This document shows, in pieces, positions 24,160-33,018 of a stretch of DNA of 47,586 bases. The translations under genes were made by a program, and so were the position numbers. Source of the DNA: Nocardiopsis endophytica (lineage in GTDB: Bacteria > Actinomycetota > Actinomycetes > Streptosporangiales > Streptosporangiaceae); contig NZ_JAQFWQ010000049.1 of assembly GCF_027706725.1 (NCBI RefSeq), positions 1-47,586 on the forward strand. Reading direction: 5' to 3'. The stretch's first letter is position 1, and each line of letters begins with the position of its first letter. The notes beneath the pieces are model-generated. The model searched no databases and was not told where the DNA came from. It saw only the letters and a list, made by a program, of their open reading frames with translations.

Positions 24160-24788
24160 CCGGCGGCACCGCCGCCCGCGGCCCGCTCGACGGCCTCGTG
24201 GAGCGGGTGCGGCGTGACCCAGGGGCGATCGGCGCGCTCTTCCCCGCCGTCGGGCGCACGGTCGGGCGCGGGCCCGGGCCCTCCGGGGACCCCGACGGGA
24301 TCCTCGGTCCCACCGTCCAGGACGAGGCCCGTGCCGCCCTGGTCTCCGCGCTGGCCGCCGCGCTCGGGGACGGCGCCCCCGACCGGCTCGCCGAGGAGGT
24401 CGAGGCCCTCTACCGGTTCGGCGACGCGGAGGAGAAGCGCGCGGTGCTGCGCTCCCTGCCGGTGCTCCCCGACGGGGACGCGGCGTCGCGCCTCACCGCC
24501 GGGCTCCTGGCGGACGCGCTGCGCGGCAACGACCCCCGGCTCATCGCGGCCGCCCTGGGCACCCCCGCGGCCGCCGCCCTCGACGACCACGCCTGGCGGC
24601 ACGGCGTCCTCAAGTGCCTCTTCAGCGACGTCCCCCTCGACGCCGTGCACGGGCTCGGCGACCGCGCCGACGCCGAGCTCGGCCGCATGGCCGCCGGATA
24701 CGCCGCCGAGCGCGAGGCCGCCGGCCGCTCGGTCCCCGACGACGCCCGGCGGCTGCTCTCCCTCACCCACGGCGAGACGGAGGCCTGA
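24156..24788 (+). CDS. eboA: EboA domain-containing protein
   Basis: 210 residues, soluble, Ala/Leu/Asp-rich and all-helical in appearance. The EboA-type features are the segment ALYRFGDAEEKRAVLRSLPVL and the motif NDPRLIAAALGTPAAAALDD followed by WRHGVLKCLFSDVPLDAVHGL, which I recognise from EboA of edge-biogenesis clusters. The biochemical function is not established; in cyanobacteria the Ebo proteins are needed for export of the scytonemin precursor. It overlaps the TIM-barrel gene upstream and the TatD-like gene downstream. Confidence 0.85.
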   Translation: MTGGTAARGPLDGLVERVRRDPGAIGALFPAVGRTVGRGPGPSGDPDGILGPTVQDEARAALVSALAAALGDGAPDRLAEEVEALYRFGDAEEKRAVLRSLPVLPDGDAASRLTAGLLADALRGNDPRLIAAALGTPAAAALDDHAWRHGVLKCLFSDVPLDAVHGLGDRADAELGRMAAGYAAEREAAGRSVPDDARRLLSLTHGETEA

Positions 24789-25657
24789 TGCGCATCTTCG
24801 ACCCGCACGTCCACATGACGTCCCGCACCACCGACGACTACCGGCGCATGTACGACGCCGGGGTCCGCGCCCTGGTCGAGCCCGCGTTCTGGCTCGGCCA
24901 GCCACGCACGAACCCCGGCTCCTTCCACGACTACTTCGACGGCCTCATCGGCTGGGAGCGCTTCCGCGCCTCCCGGTTCGGCATCCGGCACCACTGCGCC
25001 ATCGCCCTCAACCCCAAGGAGGCCAACGACCCGCGCTGCGCCGAGGTGCTGCGCACGCTGCCCCGCTACCTGGCCAAGGACGGGGTGGTGGCGGTGGGCG
25101 AGGTCGGGTTCGACGCGATGACGGCCGACGAGGAGAAGGCCTTCGCCCACCAGCTCTCCCTGGCCGCCGAGCACGGCCTTCCGGTGCTCGTGCACACCCC
25201 GCACCGGGACAAGGCCGCCGGGACCCGGCGCACCCTCGAACTGGTCGCCGCCTCGGGGATCCCGCCCGAGCGGGTGCTGGTGGACCACCTCAACGAGACC
25301 ACCGTCGACATGGTCGACGACTCCGGGTGCACCCTCGGGTTCTCCATCTACCCCGACACGAAGATGGAGCCCGAGCGGATGGTGCGCATCCTCCAGCGGC
25401 GCGGGCTGGACCGGGTGGTGGTCAACTCCGCCGCCGACTGGGGGCACAGCGACCCGCTCGCCACCGCCCGCACCGGCGAGGCCATGCTCCGCTCGGGGTT
25501 CACCCGGGACGACGTCGACCGCGTGCTCTGGCGCAACCCCGTGGAGTTCTTCGCCCGCAGCGGGCGGCTCCTCCTCCAGGAACTCGCCCCCTATTCCGGC
25601 GGCGCGTTCGCCGGGAACTCCATCCTCCGCGCCCAGCACGCGGAGCCCGACGCCTGA
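24788..25657 (+). CDS. eboB: EboB-like TatD-family metal-dependent hydrolase
   Basis: 289 residues of the amidohydrolase-fold TatD family. It begins with the metal-binding HxH (FDPHVHM, H7 and H9), followed by VVAVGEVGFDAM (Glu ligand), LPVLVHTPHRDK (His), VLVDHLNE (His) and NSAADWGHSDPL (Asp). All the expected ligands can be seen. TatD enzymes are nucleases or hydrolases, but the Ebo-linked subgroup has no proven substrate. Coupled by TGATG to eboA. Confidence 0.85.
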   Translation: MRIFDPHVHMTSRTTDDYRRMYDAGVRALVEPAFWLGQPRTNPGSFHDYFDGLIGWERFRASRFGIRHHCAIALNPKEANDPRCAEVLRTLPRYLAKDGVVAVGEVGFDAMTADEEKAFAHQLSLAAEHGLPVLVHTPHRDKAAGTRRTLELVAASGIPPERVLVDHLNETTVDMVDDSGCTLGFSIYPDTKMEPERMVRILQRRGLDRVVVNSAADWGHSDPLATARTGEAMLRSGFTRDDVDRVLWRNPVEFFARSGRLLLQELAPYSGGAFAGNSILRAQHAEPDA

Positions 25658-25696
25658 CCCCCACGCCCACCCCACCCCCTGAGAGGACTGACCCGC

Positions 25697-26899
25697 GTGC
25701 GCATGCGGCACCCCGACGGCACCACCGTCCACATCGCGTACTGCACCAACGTCCACCCCGCCGAGGACGTGGACGGCCTCATCGCCCAGATCCGCCGCTA
25801 CGGCTCCGGTGTACGGGAGGCCCTGGCCGCCGAACGGCTCGGCCTGGGGCTGTGGCTCCCCGCCCCGGCCGCGCGCGCCCTGGCCGCGTCGGCCGCCGAG
25901 ACCAAGCGCCTGCGCGCCGCCCTGGACGCGGCGGGCTGCGAGGTCGTCACGCTGAACGCCTTCCCCTACGCCCGGTTCCACGCCGCGCGCGTCAAGCACG
26001 ACGTGTTCGCTCCCGACTGGACCGCACCCGAGCGGCTGGAGTACACGCTCGACTGCGCGCGCGTGCTGGCCCGTCTGATGCCCGACGACGCGGTCCGGGG
26101 CAGCATCTCCACCGTCCCGCTGGGGTGGCGCGAGGGGTGGGGGCCCGAGCGGACCGATCTGGCGCTGGCCAACCTCGACCGGCTCGCGGGCGGGCTGGAC
26201 GGGCTGGCCTCCGAGGAGGGCCGGACGATCCGCGTGGGGCTGGAGCCCGAGCCCGGGTGCGTGGTCGAGACGACCGCCGGAGCCGCCGCGCACCTCGGCG
26301 GCCGCCCCCGGCCCTCCGGCAGCGGCTCCCGGGTCGGCCCCAGGGTCGGCGTGTGCCTGGACACCTGCCACCTGGCGGTCGGCTTCGAGGAGCCCGCCGG
26401 GGCGCTGGAGCGCCTGCGCGGGGTGGGCCTGCCGGTCGTCAAACTCCAGGCGTCGGCGGCGGTCGAGGCCCCCGCGCCCGGGGAGCCCGGCCAGCGGGCG
26501 GCGCTGGAGGCGTTCGCCGAGGACCGCTTCCTGCACCAGGTGCGCGAGGGCCCAGCCGTGGGCGGCGACCCGGGGGCGCGGGACGACCTGCCCGAGGCGC
26601 TGGGCGGAGCCGACCCCCTGCCGGGCCGCGACCCCTGGCGCGTCCACTTCCACGTACCGGTGCACCGGCCCCCGGCCGCCCCGCTCACCGGGACCGGCGG
26701 CCACCTGGCGGAGGTGCTGCGCCACGCCCTGGGCGGCGCCGCCCCGGTGACCGACCACGTGGAGGTGGAGACCTACACCTGGTCCGTGCTGCCCGAATCC
26801 GAGCGCCCCGCCGACGACGCCGGGCTGATCGCCGGGATCGCCGCCGAGATGGCGTGGACCCGCGACCGGCTCGGCGAGCTCGGTCTGGAGGAGGTCTGA
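25697..26899 (+). CDS. eboE: Metabolite traffic protein EboE
   Basis: 400 residues of the xylose-isomerase-like TIM-barrel superfamily in the EboE form: it opens with [22 protein letters not shown] and contains [22 protein letters not shown], the latter highly characteristic of Ebo[14 protein letters not shown] and [15 protein letters not shown] supply metal-type Glu, Asp and His. Despite the 'traffic' name it looks like an enzyme. The GTG start has GAGAGGA upstream, after a 39-bp gap with no other gene. It is coupled by TGATG to the phosphatase-fold gene. Confidence 0.87.
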   Translation: MRMRHPDGTTVHIAYCTNVHPAEDVDGLIAQIRRYGSGVREALAAERLGLGLWLPAPAARALAASAAETKRLRAALDAAGCEVVTLNAFPYARFHAARVKHDVFAPDWTAPERLEYTLDCARVLARLMPDDAVRGSISTVPLGWREGWGPERTDLALANLDRLAGGLDGLASEEGRTIRVGLEPEPGCVVETTAGAAAHLGGRPRPSGSGSRVGPRVGVCLDTCHLAVGFEEPAGALERLRGVGLPVVKLQASAAVEAPAPGEPGQRAALEAFAEDRFLHQVREGPAVGGDPGARDDLPEALGGADPLPGRDPWRVHFHVPVHRPPAAPLTGTGGHLAEVLRHALGGAAPVTDHVEVETYTWSVLPESERPADDAGLIAGIAAEMAWTRDRLGELGLEEV

Positions 26900-28293
26900 T
26901 GCCCGGCCCGCACCCGCTGCTCGTCGTCGACGCCGTCGGCCTCACCCCGCGCCTGCTGGAGCACGCCCCGCGCCTCAAGTCGCTGGCCGGCCAGGGGTGG
27001 CAGGCGCCCCTGGACACGGTCCTGCCCGCGGTCACCTGCCCCGTGCAGTCGACCTTCCTCACCGGGGCGCTCCCGCGCGACCACGGGATCGTCGGCAACG
27101 GCTGGTTCTTCCGCGACCTGGGCGAGGTGATGCTGTGGCGCCAGCACAACCGCCTGGTGCAGGGCGAGAAGGCGTGGGAGACGGCGCGCCGCGCCTTCCC
27201 CGGCTACACGGCCGCCAACGTGTGCTGGTGGTACGCGATGGGGGCGAGCACCGACTGGACCATCACCCCGCGCCCCGTCTACCACGCCGACGGCCGCAAG
27301 TCCCCCGACTGCTACACCAGGCCGCCGGAGCTGCACGACGAGCTGACCTCGGCGCTCGGCCCGTTCCCGCTGTTCAACTACTGGGGGCCGACGGCGTCGC
27401 TGCGCTCCACCGAGTGGATCGTGTCCGCGGCGCGCAGGCTGCTGCCCGAGGCGGACCTGACGCTGTGCTACATCCCCCACCTCGATTACGACCTGCAGCG
27501 CTTCGGCCCGCACTCCGAACAGGCCCGCACCGCCGTACGGGACATGGACGCGGCGCTCACGCCCCTGCTCGACGACGCCGCCGAGCGCGGCACCCGGGTG
27601 CTGGTGGTGAGCGAGTACGGCATCGCCCCGGCGAGCCGCCCGGTGCACGTCAACCGCGCGCTGCGCGACGCCGGGCTGCTGGAGGTGTACACGCAGCACG
27701 GCATGGAGTACCTGGACCCGTGGGCGTCGCGGGCGTTCGCCGTGGCCGACCACCAGGCGGCGCACGTGTACGTCGCCGACCCGGCCGACGTGGCGCACGT
27801 GGCCGCGCTCCTGTCCGCGCTGCCCGGCGTCGACCTGGTGCTCGACAAGGCGGGCCAGGCCGACCACGGCCTGGACCACGCCCGCTCGGGCGAACTGGTG
27901 CTGGTCGCCGGGCCGGAGGCGTGGTTCACCTACTACTACTGGCAGGACGACCGCGCGGCGCCCGACTTCGCACGCGGGGTGGAGATCCACCGCAAGCCCG
28001 GGTACGACCCGGCCGAGCTGTTCCTCGACCCCGCCGCCCCGGGGGCGGCCAAGGCCCGCGCCGCCTTGAACCTGGCGAAGAAGAAGGCCGGACTGCGCTA
28101 CACGATGAACGTGGTGCCGACCGACGCGCGCTGGGTGCGCGGAACGCACGGGCGCATGCCCGACGACCCCGCGGACGGGCCGATCGCCGTCTGCGGCGAG
28201 GCGTCGTTCGCCCGCGACCGCATCGCCGCGACCGACGTCCGCGACCTCATGCTCGGCCTCGCCGGTGTGCCGGCACCGGCGAGGCCGTCCTGA
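26899..28293 (+). CDS. eboF: EboF-like alkaline phosphatase/nucleotide pyrophosphatase-fold protein
   Basis: 464 residues of the type I phosphodiesterase/alkaline phosphatase superfamily. The N-terminal metal Asp (LVVDAVG), nucleophile Thr region ([14 protein letters not shown]), a later Asp/His pair ([15 protein letters not shown]), VVSEYG in place of the usual SDHG, and RGTHGRMP with a His ligand are visible. The SEYG substitution may alter metal specificity. No signal peptide is seen, so it is probably cytoplasmic, as for the other enzymes of the operon. It could remove or transfer a phosphate from an inositol-phosphate-derived intermediate (inference). Confidence 0.83.
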   Translation: MPGPHPLLVVDAVGLTPRLLEHAPRLKSLAGQGWQAPLDTVLPAVTCPVQSTFLTGALPRDHGIVGNGWFFRDLGEVMLWRQHNRLVQGEKAWETARRAFPGYTAANVCWWYAMGASTDWTITPRPVYHADGRKSPDCYTRPPELHDELTSALGPFPLFNYWGPTASLRSTEWIVSAARRLLPEADLTLCYIPHLDYDLQRFGPHSEQARTAVRDMDAALTPLLDDAAERGTRVLVVSEYGIAPASRPVHVNRALRDAGLLEVYTQHGMEYLDPWASRAFAVADHQAAHVYVADPADVAHVAALLSALPGVDLVLDKAGQADHGLDHARSGELVLVAGPEAWFTYYYWQDDRAAPDFARGVEIHRKPGYDPAELFLDPAAPGAAKARAALNLAKKKAGLRYTMNVVPTDARWVRGTHGRMPDDPADGPIAVCGEASFARDRIAATDVRDLMLGLAGVPAPARPS

Positions 28294-28352
28294 TCCCTGT
28301 CCCCGCTTCTCCCCGCTGTCCCCTTGACCCTCCGACCCGAGGAGCCACCGCC

Positions 28353-29363
28353 ATGCCCCGACCCGTCACCCTGTTCACCGGCCAGTGGGCGGACCTGCCG
28401 TTCGAGGAGGTGTGCCGCCTGGCCTCCTCCTGGGGTTACGACGGCCTGGAGGTCGCCTGCTGGGGCGACCACTTCGACGTGCGCCAGGCCGTGGAGGACC
28501 CCGCCTACGTGGACGCCAAGCGCGCCGTGCTCGGCAAGTACGACCTCAAGGTGTGGGCGATCTCCAACCACCTCACCGGGCAGGCGGTGTGCGACGACCC
28601 GATCGACCACCGGCACCGGGACATCCTGAGCCCGCGCATCTGGGGCGACGGCGACCCCGAGGGGGTCCGGAGCCGCGCGGCCGAGGAGATGAAGCTGACC
28701 GCGCGCGCGGCGGCCCGGCTCGGCGTGGACACCGTCGTCGGCTTCACCGGGTCGCCGATCTGGAAGTACGTGGCGATGTTCCCGCCGGTGGGCGAGGACG
28801 TCATCGAGGCCGGGTACGCCGAGTTCGCCGACCGCTGGAACCCGATCCTGGACGTGTTCGACGAGGAGGGGGTGCGGTTCGCCCACGAGGTGCACCCCTC
28901 GGAGATCGCCTACGACCACTGGAGCACCGAGCGCGCGCTGGACGCGGTGGGCCGCCGCCCGGCCTTCGGGCTGAACTGGGACCCCAGCCACATGGTGTGG
29001 CAGGACATCGACCCGGCGGGGTTCCTGTGGGACTTCCGCGACCGCATCTACCACGTCGACTGCAAGGACACCCGCAAGCGCGTCGGCAACGGCCGCAACG
29101 GGCGCCTGGGCTCGCACCTGCCGTGGGGCGACCCGCGGCGGGGGTGGGACTTCGTCTCCACCGGCCGGGGCGACGTGCCGTGGGAGGACTGCTTCCGCAC
29201 GCTCAACCGGATCGGGTACGACGGGCCGGTGTCGATCGAGTGGGAGGACGCGGGGATGGACCGGCTGCAGGGCGCGGCCGAGGCGGTGGCGTTCGTGCGG
29301 TCCAACCTGTTCGACCCGCCGACCACCTCCTTCGACTCGGTGTTCGGTTCGGCGGAGGAGTGA
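28353..29363 (+). CDS. Sugar phosphate isomerase/epimerase TIM barrel closing the Ebo-like operon
   Basis: 336 residues of the xylose-isomerase-like barrel: [52 protein letters not shown] (Glu, His), [13 protein letters not shown] (Asp, His), [12 protein letters not shown] and [13 protein letters not shown] (Glu). The closest remembered relatives are inositol- and glycoside-related isomerases. The GAGGAG ribosome-binding site is well placed for ATG 28353. It is 59 bp after the phosphatase-fold gene, so probably the last gene of the operon; a strong terminator follows at 29380-29418. Its link to the operon's chemistry is by position. Confidence 0.85.
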   Translation: MPRPVTLFTGQWADLPFEEVCRLASSWGYDGLEVACWGDHFDVRQAVEDPAYVDAKRAVLGKYDLKVWAISNHLTGQAVCDDPIDHRHRDILSPRIWGDGDPEGVRSRAAEEMKLTARAAARLGVDTVVGFTGSPIWKYVAMFPPVGEDVIEAGYAEFADRWNPILDVFDEEGVRFAHEVHPSEIAYDHWSTERALDAVGRRPAFGLNWDPSHMVWQDIDPAGFLWDFRDRIYHVDCKDTRKRVGNGRNGRLGSHLPWGDPRRGWDFVSTGRGDVPWEDCFRTLNRIGYDGPVSIEWEDAGMDRLQGAAEAVAFVRSNLFDPPTTSFDSVFGSAEE

Positions 29364-29379
29364 CGTCCGGGGCTGTGGG

Positions 29380-29418
29380 CGGACGGTGGGCGGGCGGTGA
29401 CCGTCCGCCCACCGTCCG
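29380..29418 (+). terminator. Terminator of the Ebo-like operon
   Basis: An 18-bp stem (CGGACGGTGGGCGG at 29380-29393 paired to 29405-29418, extended by a G-U and three GC pairs) closes on a TGA loop 17 bp after the last stop codon. Confidence 0.75.
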
Positions 29419-29526
29419 ACCGTTCGGAAGGCGCCCGCTTGTGCGACTGGCCAGTAGCCCTAAGACTGGCGTGGCTCACACATGCCAAGGCCCAGAAGGC
29501 CTGACATAGCGGGGGACATACGAAAC

Positions 29527-30474
29527 ATGACCGGGTCGCGGATCGTGGCGCTCGGCCACTACCAGCCCAGTACGGTGCTCACCAACGACGACGTGGCCCG
29601 GCTCACCGACACCAGCGACGAGTGGATCCGGACCCGCGTGGGCATCCGCACCCGCCACGTGGCCGGGCCCGGCGAGACCGTGGACGAGATGGCCGCGCAC
29701 GCGGCGGCCAAAGCGCTGGCCAACGCCGGGACCGAGGCCCAGGACGTGGACATGGTCGTCGTGGCCACCTCCACGGCGGTCGACCGCAGCCCGAACATGG
29801 CCGCCCGGGTGGCGGCCCGGCTCGGCGCGCCCGCCCCGGCCGTGCTGGACGTCAACGTGGTGTGCTCCGGCTACCCGCACGCGCTGGCCACGGCTGACCA
29901 CGCGGTCCGGGCCGGGGCCGCCCGGACCGCCCTGGTGGTGGGCTCGGACAAGATGACCGACGTGGTGGAGTGGGCCGAGCGGTCCACCTCCGTCCTGGTC
30001 GGGGACGGCGCCGGGGCGGCGGTGCTGGCCGCCTGCGACGAGGACGCCGGGCCGGGCGTCGGTCCGGTGCTGTGGGGCTCGTTCCCGGAGATGGGCGACG
30101 CGATCCGGATCGGCGGCACCCCGACCCGCTTCGTCCAGGAGGGGCAGGCCGTCTACCGGTGGACGACCACCCGCCTGCCCGCCCTGGCGCGCGAGGCCTG
30201 CGAACGCGCGGGCGTGGCGCCCGAGGAGCTGGGCGCGGTGGTGATGCACCAGGCGAACCTGAGGATCATCGAGTCCATCGCCCGGGGCATGGGCGCGGTG
30301 AACGCGGTGGTGGCGCGGGACGTGGTGGAGTCGGGCAACACCTCGGCCGCGAGCATCCCGCTGGCCTTCTCCAAGCTGCTGGAGAGGGGCGAGCTGGAGA
30401 GCGGGGTCCCGGTCCTGCTGTTCGGGTTCGGGGGCAACCTCTCCTACGCGGGCCAGGTCGTCCGCTGCCCGTAA
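29527..30474 (+). CDS. 3-oxoacyl-ACP synthase III family protein (KAS III/FabH-like)
   Basis: 315 residues, the normal KAS III length. N-terminal VALGHYQPSTVLTNDDVARL and the TSDEWIRTRVGIRTRH segment are typical. The catalytic triad is visible: Cys in VNVVCSGYPHAL, His in VVMHQANLRI and Asn in SGNTSAAS. The enzyme condenses an acyl-CoA primer with malonyl-ACP, or in secondary pathways transfers acyl groups. No acyl carrier protein or other fatty acid gene is nearby, so it stands alone. ATG 29527 is chosen to fit family starts, with GGGGG upstream; ATG 29482 is possible. A palindromic element follows 8 bp after the stop. Confidence 0.9.
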   Translation: MTGSRIVALGHYQPSTVLTNDDVARLTDTSDEWIRTRVGIRTRHVAGPGETVDEMAAHAAAKALANAGTEAQDVDMVVVATSTAVDRSPNMAARVAARLGAPAPAVLDVNVVCSGYPHALATADHAVRAGAARTALVVGSDKMTDVVEWAERSTSVLVGDGAGAAVLAACDEDAGPGVGPVLWGSFPEMGDAIRIGGTPTRFVQEGQAVYRWTTTRLPALAREACERAGVAPEELGAVVMHQANLRIIESIARGMGAVNAVVARDVVESGNTSAASIPLAFSKLLERGELESGVPVLLFGFGGNLSYAGQVVRCP

Positions 30475-30481
30475 GGCCCCA

Positions 30482-30553
30482 TCGGCGATGATCTCGACGA
30501 GAGTGCTGTCAAAACGGCCGGAATGACGGCACTTCTGTCGAGATCATCGCCGA
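30482..30553 (+). repeat. Palindromic dispersed element, copy 2, between convergent genes
   Basis: 29-nt arms (30482-30510 and 30525-30553) match at 25 positions, starting TCGGCGATGATCTCGAC. The loop carries CAAAACGGCC. It is the same subfamily as the copy at 47514-47581 in opposite orientation. Situated between two convergent genes (stops at 30474 and 30564), it is a likely bidirectional terminator. Confidence 0.8.
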
Positions 30554-30563
30554 GGAGGCTCCT

Positions 30564-32201
30564 TCACTCCGCCGCTGGCGCCTCCTCCACGCCGCGGTCC
30601 CGGGTCACCTCCCACCTCCTCTGCACGCCGATGTCGCGGAGGAACGACCGGTCGTGGCTCGCCACGAGCAGCGCCCCCTCGTAGGCGGCCAGCGCCTCGG
30701 TGAGCCGCCGGACGCTGTCCAGGTCCAGGTTGTTGGTCGGCTCGTCCAGTACCAGCAGGTGCGGGGCGGTGTCGGCCAGCAGGATCCGCGCCAGGCAGAC
30801 GCGGAACCGCTCGCCTCCCGACAGCGCCCCCGCCGGGCGGTCGACCGCCTCGCCCCGGATCAGGAACCGGGCCAGGCCGGCACGGACCTCCTGCGGCGAC
30901 GCCGACGGGGCCCCCGCGCGGACGTTGTCCAGCACGCTGAGGCGGTCGTCGAGGACGTCGAGCCGCTGGGGCAGGTACCCCGTCCGCCGCGTCGCGTGCA
31001 CGACCACCGCCCCCGAGGGCACCGGGACCGGCCCCTCCCCGCGCGCGGCACCGACGACCGCCCGCAGAAGGGTGGTCTTGCCCGACCCGTTGTCCCCTGT
31101 CAGGGCGATGCGCTCCGGCCCCCGGACGGACGGCCGCCGGTCGCCCACCGCGATCTCCAGCACGGTGTGCCCGGCCGGGACCCCGGTGTCGGGCAGGGCG
31201 ATCCGGATGGCGTCGTCGTCGCGCACCGCGCTCTCCGCCGCCGCCAGCCCCTTCCGGGCGTCGTCGAGCCTGCCCTCCTGCATGATGCGGTGCTTGCCCG
31301 CGGCGACCTGGGCGTCCCGCTTGCGCTGCTTCATCACCACCTTGGGCTCGCGCTTGGTCGCGTACATCTTGTCGCCGTACCGCACCCGGCGGTCCAGCTT
31401 GATGCGCGCCTCCGCGAGCTGGCGCTTCTCCCGGCGCACGTCGGCCTCGGCCACCCGGACCATGCGCTCGGCGGCCTCCTGCTCGGCGGCGAGCTGCTCG
31501 GTATAGGCCGAGTAGTTCCCGCCCCACACGCGGATCCGCCCCTGGCGCATCTCGGCGATGCGGTCCACGCGCTCCAGCAGCTCCCGGTCGTGGCTGACCG
31601 CCACCAGCACCCCGCTCCACCCGTCGACCGCCTCGTAGAGCAGGTCGCGGGCGCGGCGGTCGAGGTTGTTGGTGGGCTCGTCCAGCAGGGTGACCGCCGG
31701 GCGGCGGACCATCAGCCCCGCCAGCGCGCCGAGGACGGCCTCGCCCCCGGAGAGCGTGCCGACGGTGCGGGCGAGCGGGTCGGCGCCGCCCGGGGCGATG
31801 CCGAACCGCTCCAGCTGGGCGAGGGCGCGCTCCTCGATGTCCCAGTCGTCGCCCACGGCGGCGAAGTTGGCCTCGGAGGCGTCGCCCGCCTCGATGGCGC
31901 GCAGCGCGGCCAGGGTGCGGTCGATGCCGAGCAGTTCGGCGAGGGTGCGCCCGGTGTCCAGGGTCAGGCCCTGGTCGAGGCGGCCGACCTCGCCCGGGGC
32001 CTCGATCCGCCCGGTGTCGGGGCGGAGCTCGCCGGCGGCCAGGCGCAGCAGGGTCGACTTGCCCGAGCCGTTCAGGCCGATCAGGCCGGTGCGGCCGGGC
32101 TCGAAGACGGCGTCGAGGCCGTCCAGGACGGGGGTCCCGTCAGGCCAGGCGAAGCCGATGCCGGTGCAGACCAGGGCGCGGGCGGTACGGGTCGATGACA
32201 T
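30564..32201 (-). CDS. ABC-F family ATPase (candidate ribosome-protection protein)
   Basis: 545 residues with two ATP-binding domains and no membrane segment. Domain 1: GLNGSGKSTLLRL, signature LSGGEAVLG, Walker B VTLLDEPTNNLD. Linker (about residues 235-310) rich in charged residues, KRQLAEARIKLDRRV then KREPKVVMKQRKRD. Domain 2: GDNGSGKTTLLRA, LSGGERFRVCLARIL, LLVLDEPTNNLD. ABC-F proteins of this shape act on the ribosome, either in translation control or by displacing macrolide, lincosamide or streptogramin antibiotics. A perfect GAAGGAGG precedes the ATG. It is divergent from a TetR regulator with duplicated operators, and preceded by a possible leader peptide, both fitting inducible resistance. 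Confidence 0.9.
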   Translation of the reverse strand: MSSTRTARALVCTGIGFAWPDGTPVLDGLDAVFEPGRTGLIGLNGSGKSTLLRLAAGELRPDTGRIEAPGEVGRLDQGLTLDTGRTLAELLGIDRTLAALRAIEAGDASEANFAAVGDDWDIEERALAQLERFGIAPGGADPLARTVGTLSGGEAVLGALAGLMVRRPAVTLLDEPTNNLDRRARDLLYEAVDGWSGVLVAVSHDRELLERVDRIAEMRQGRIRVWGGNYSAYTEQLAAEQEAAERMVRVAEADVRREKRQLAEARIKLDRRVRYGDKMYATKREPKVVMKQRKRDAQVAAGKHRIMQEGRLDDARKGLAAAESAVRDDDAIRIALPDTGVPAGHTVLEIAVGDRRPSVRGPERIALTGDNGSGKTTLLRAVVGAARGEGPVPVPSGAVVVHATRRTGYLPQRLDVLDDRLSVLDNVRAGAPSASPQEVRAGLARFLIRGEAVDRPAGALSGGERFRVCLARILLADTAPHLLVLDEPTNNLDLDSVRRLTEALAAYEGALLVASHDRSFLRDIGVQRRWEVTRDRGVEEAPAAE

Positions 32202-32301
32202 GCGGGGCCTCCTTCGGGTGCGAACGGGTGGGAGGCGCGGCCGCGGGGTTCGCGGCGCGCGCGGCGTGCGGACGGGCGTCCGTCCCGTTCTTCAGGCCCA
32301 T
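32140..32301 (-). CDS. Possible leader peptide overlapping the ABC-F gene start
   Basis: A 53-codon frame (start MGLKNGTDARPHAARAANP) begins 100 nt upstream of the ABC-F start, has GGAG 9 nt before its ATG, and overlaps the first 62 nt of the ABC-F gene out of frame. The part outside the overlap has mostly G or C in third position. Leader peptides that stall ribosomes and induce resistance are known for ABC-F and erm genes; whether this one is translated is untested. Confidence 0.35.
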   Translation of the reverse strand: MGLKNGTDARPHAARAANPAAAPPTRSHPKEAPHVIDPYRPRPGLHRHRLRLA

Positions 32302-32334
32302 GGCGGTCCACTCCGTTCATCCCGGGGAGGTTAT

Positions 32335-32350
32335 TGCGACGACAGTTGCA
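32335..32350. promoter_or_regulatory. TetR operator copy 1
   Basis: TGCGACGACAGTTGCA: half-sites TGCgAC and GTtGCA form an inverted repeat. The same 16-mer recurs with two changes at 32383-32398. It sits upstream of the ABC-F leader, where it could block its promoter. Confidence 0.65.
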
Positions 32351-32382
32351 GTAACCTGTGAGCGCCGACCATCATTCCCTAA

Positions 32383-32398
32383 TGCGACGGAAGTTGCA
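32383..32398. promoter_or_regulatory. TetR operator copy 2, at the TetR start codon
   Basis: TGCGACGGAAGTTGCA, the second copy of the operator, 48 bp from the first (start to start) and ending 3 bp before the TetR ATG. It contains the GGAAG ribosome-binding site, so binding would repress the regulator itself. Confidence 0.65.
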
Positions 32399-32400
32399 CT

Positions 32401-33018
32401 ATGACCCGCGCCACATCCCGCCGCCCGGGCGGGCGCACCGCCCGGAACACGGCCGCCGTCCTCGAAGCGACCCTCGCCGAGCTGGGCGGATCCGGTTACG
32501 CCGACCTGACGGTGGAGCGCGTCGCCGCCCGCTCCGGCGTGCACAAGGCGACCATCTACCGCCGCTGGGGAGGCGTGGACGAGCTGCTCGCCGCCGCCCT
32601 GGAGCAGGCGGACCACGACTCCTGGACGCCGCCGGACACGGGGTCGCTGGAGTCGGACCTGCGCGCGCTGGGGGAAGAGGTGGCGGCGGGGTTCTCCTCT
32701 GATGACGAGGAGGGGAGCGTGGCGACGGCGACGATCGCCGCGGCCTTCCAGTCCCCGGCGGCGGCGGAGGCGCTGCGGGCGTTCATGGAGGAGCGGCTGC
32801 GCAGGTGCGCGGAGGTGGTGGAGCGGGCCGAGCGGCGCGGAGAGGTGCCCGAGGGCACCGACGCCGCCGAGGTCGTGCGTGCCGCGGTGGCCCCGGTGTA
32901 CTTCCGGCTCTTCATCTCCCGTGAGGAGGGCGCCGGGCAGGCCGCCGCGCGCGCGGCACGGGTCGCCGCCGAGGCCGCGAAGGCGGGCGAGTTCCGCGGC
33001 TCCCCGCCCGGTCGATGA
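32401..33018 (+). CDS. TetR-family regulator divergent from the ABC-F gene
   Basis: 205 residues. N-terminal HTH (AVLEATLAELGGSGYADLTVERVAARSGVHKATIYRRWGGVDELL, residues about 19-65) is canonical TetR; the rest is the helical ligand-binding/dimerisation domain (AATIAAAFQSPAAAEALRAF, and a conserved late VVRAAVAPVYFRLF typical of the TetR_C_11-like group). ATG 32401 has GGAAG 7 nt upstream. It most likely represses itself and the divergent ABC-F gene via the two 16-bp operators in the 199-bp gap. The inducer is unknown. Confidence 0.88.
   Translation: MTRATSRRPGGRTARNTAAVLEATLAELGGSGYADLTVERVAARSGVHKATIYRRWGGVDELLAAALEQADHDSWTPPDTGSLESDLRALGEEVAAGFSSDDEEGSVATATIAAAFQSPAAAEALRAFMEERLRRCAEVVERAERRGEVPEGTDAAEVVRAAVAPVYFRLFISREEGAGQAAARAARVAAEAAKAGEFRGSPPGR

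Noticed and set aside
20545-29363. A 3-dehydroquinate synthase-like EboD gene
   Set aside because: I looked for it in the operon and saw none; every gene here is accounted for by another family.
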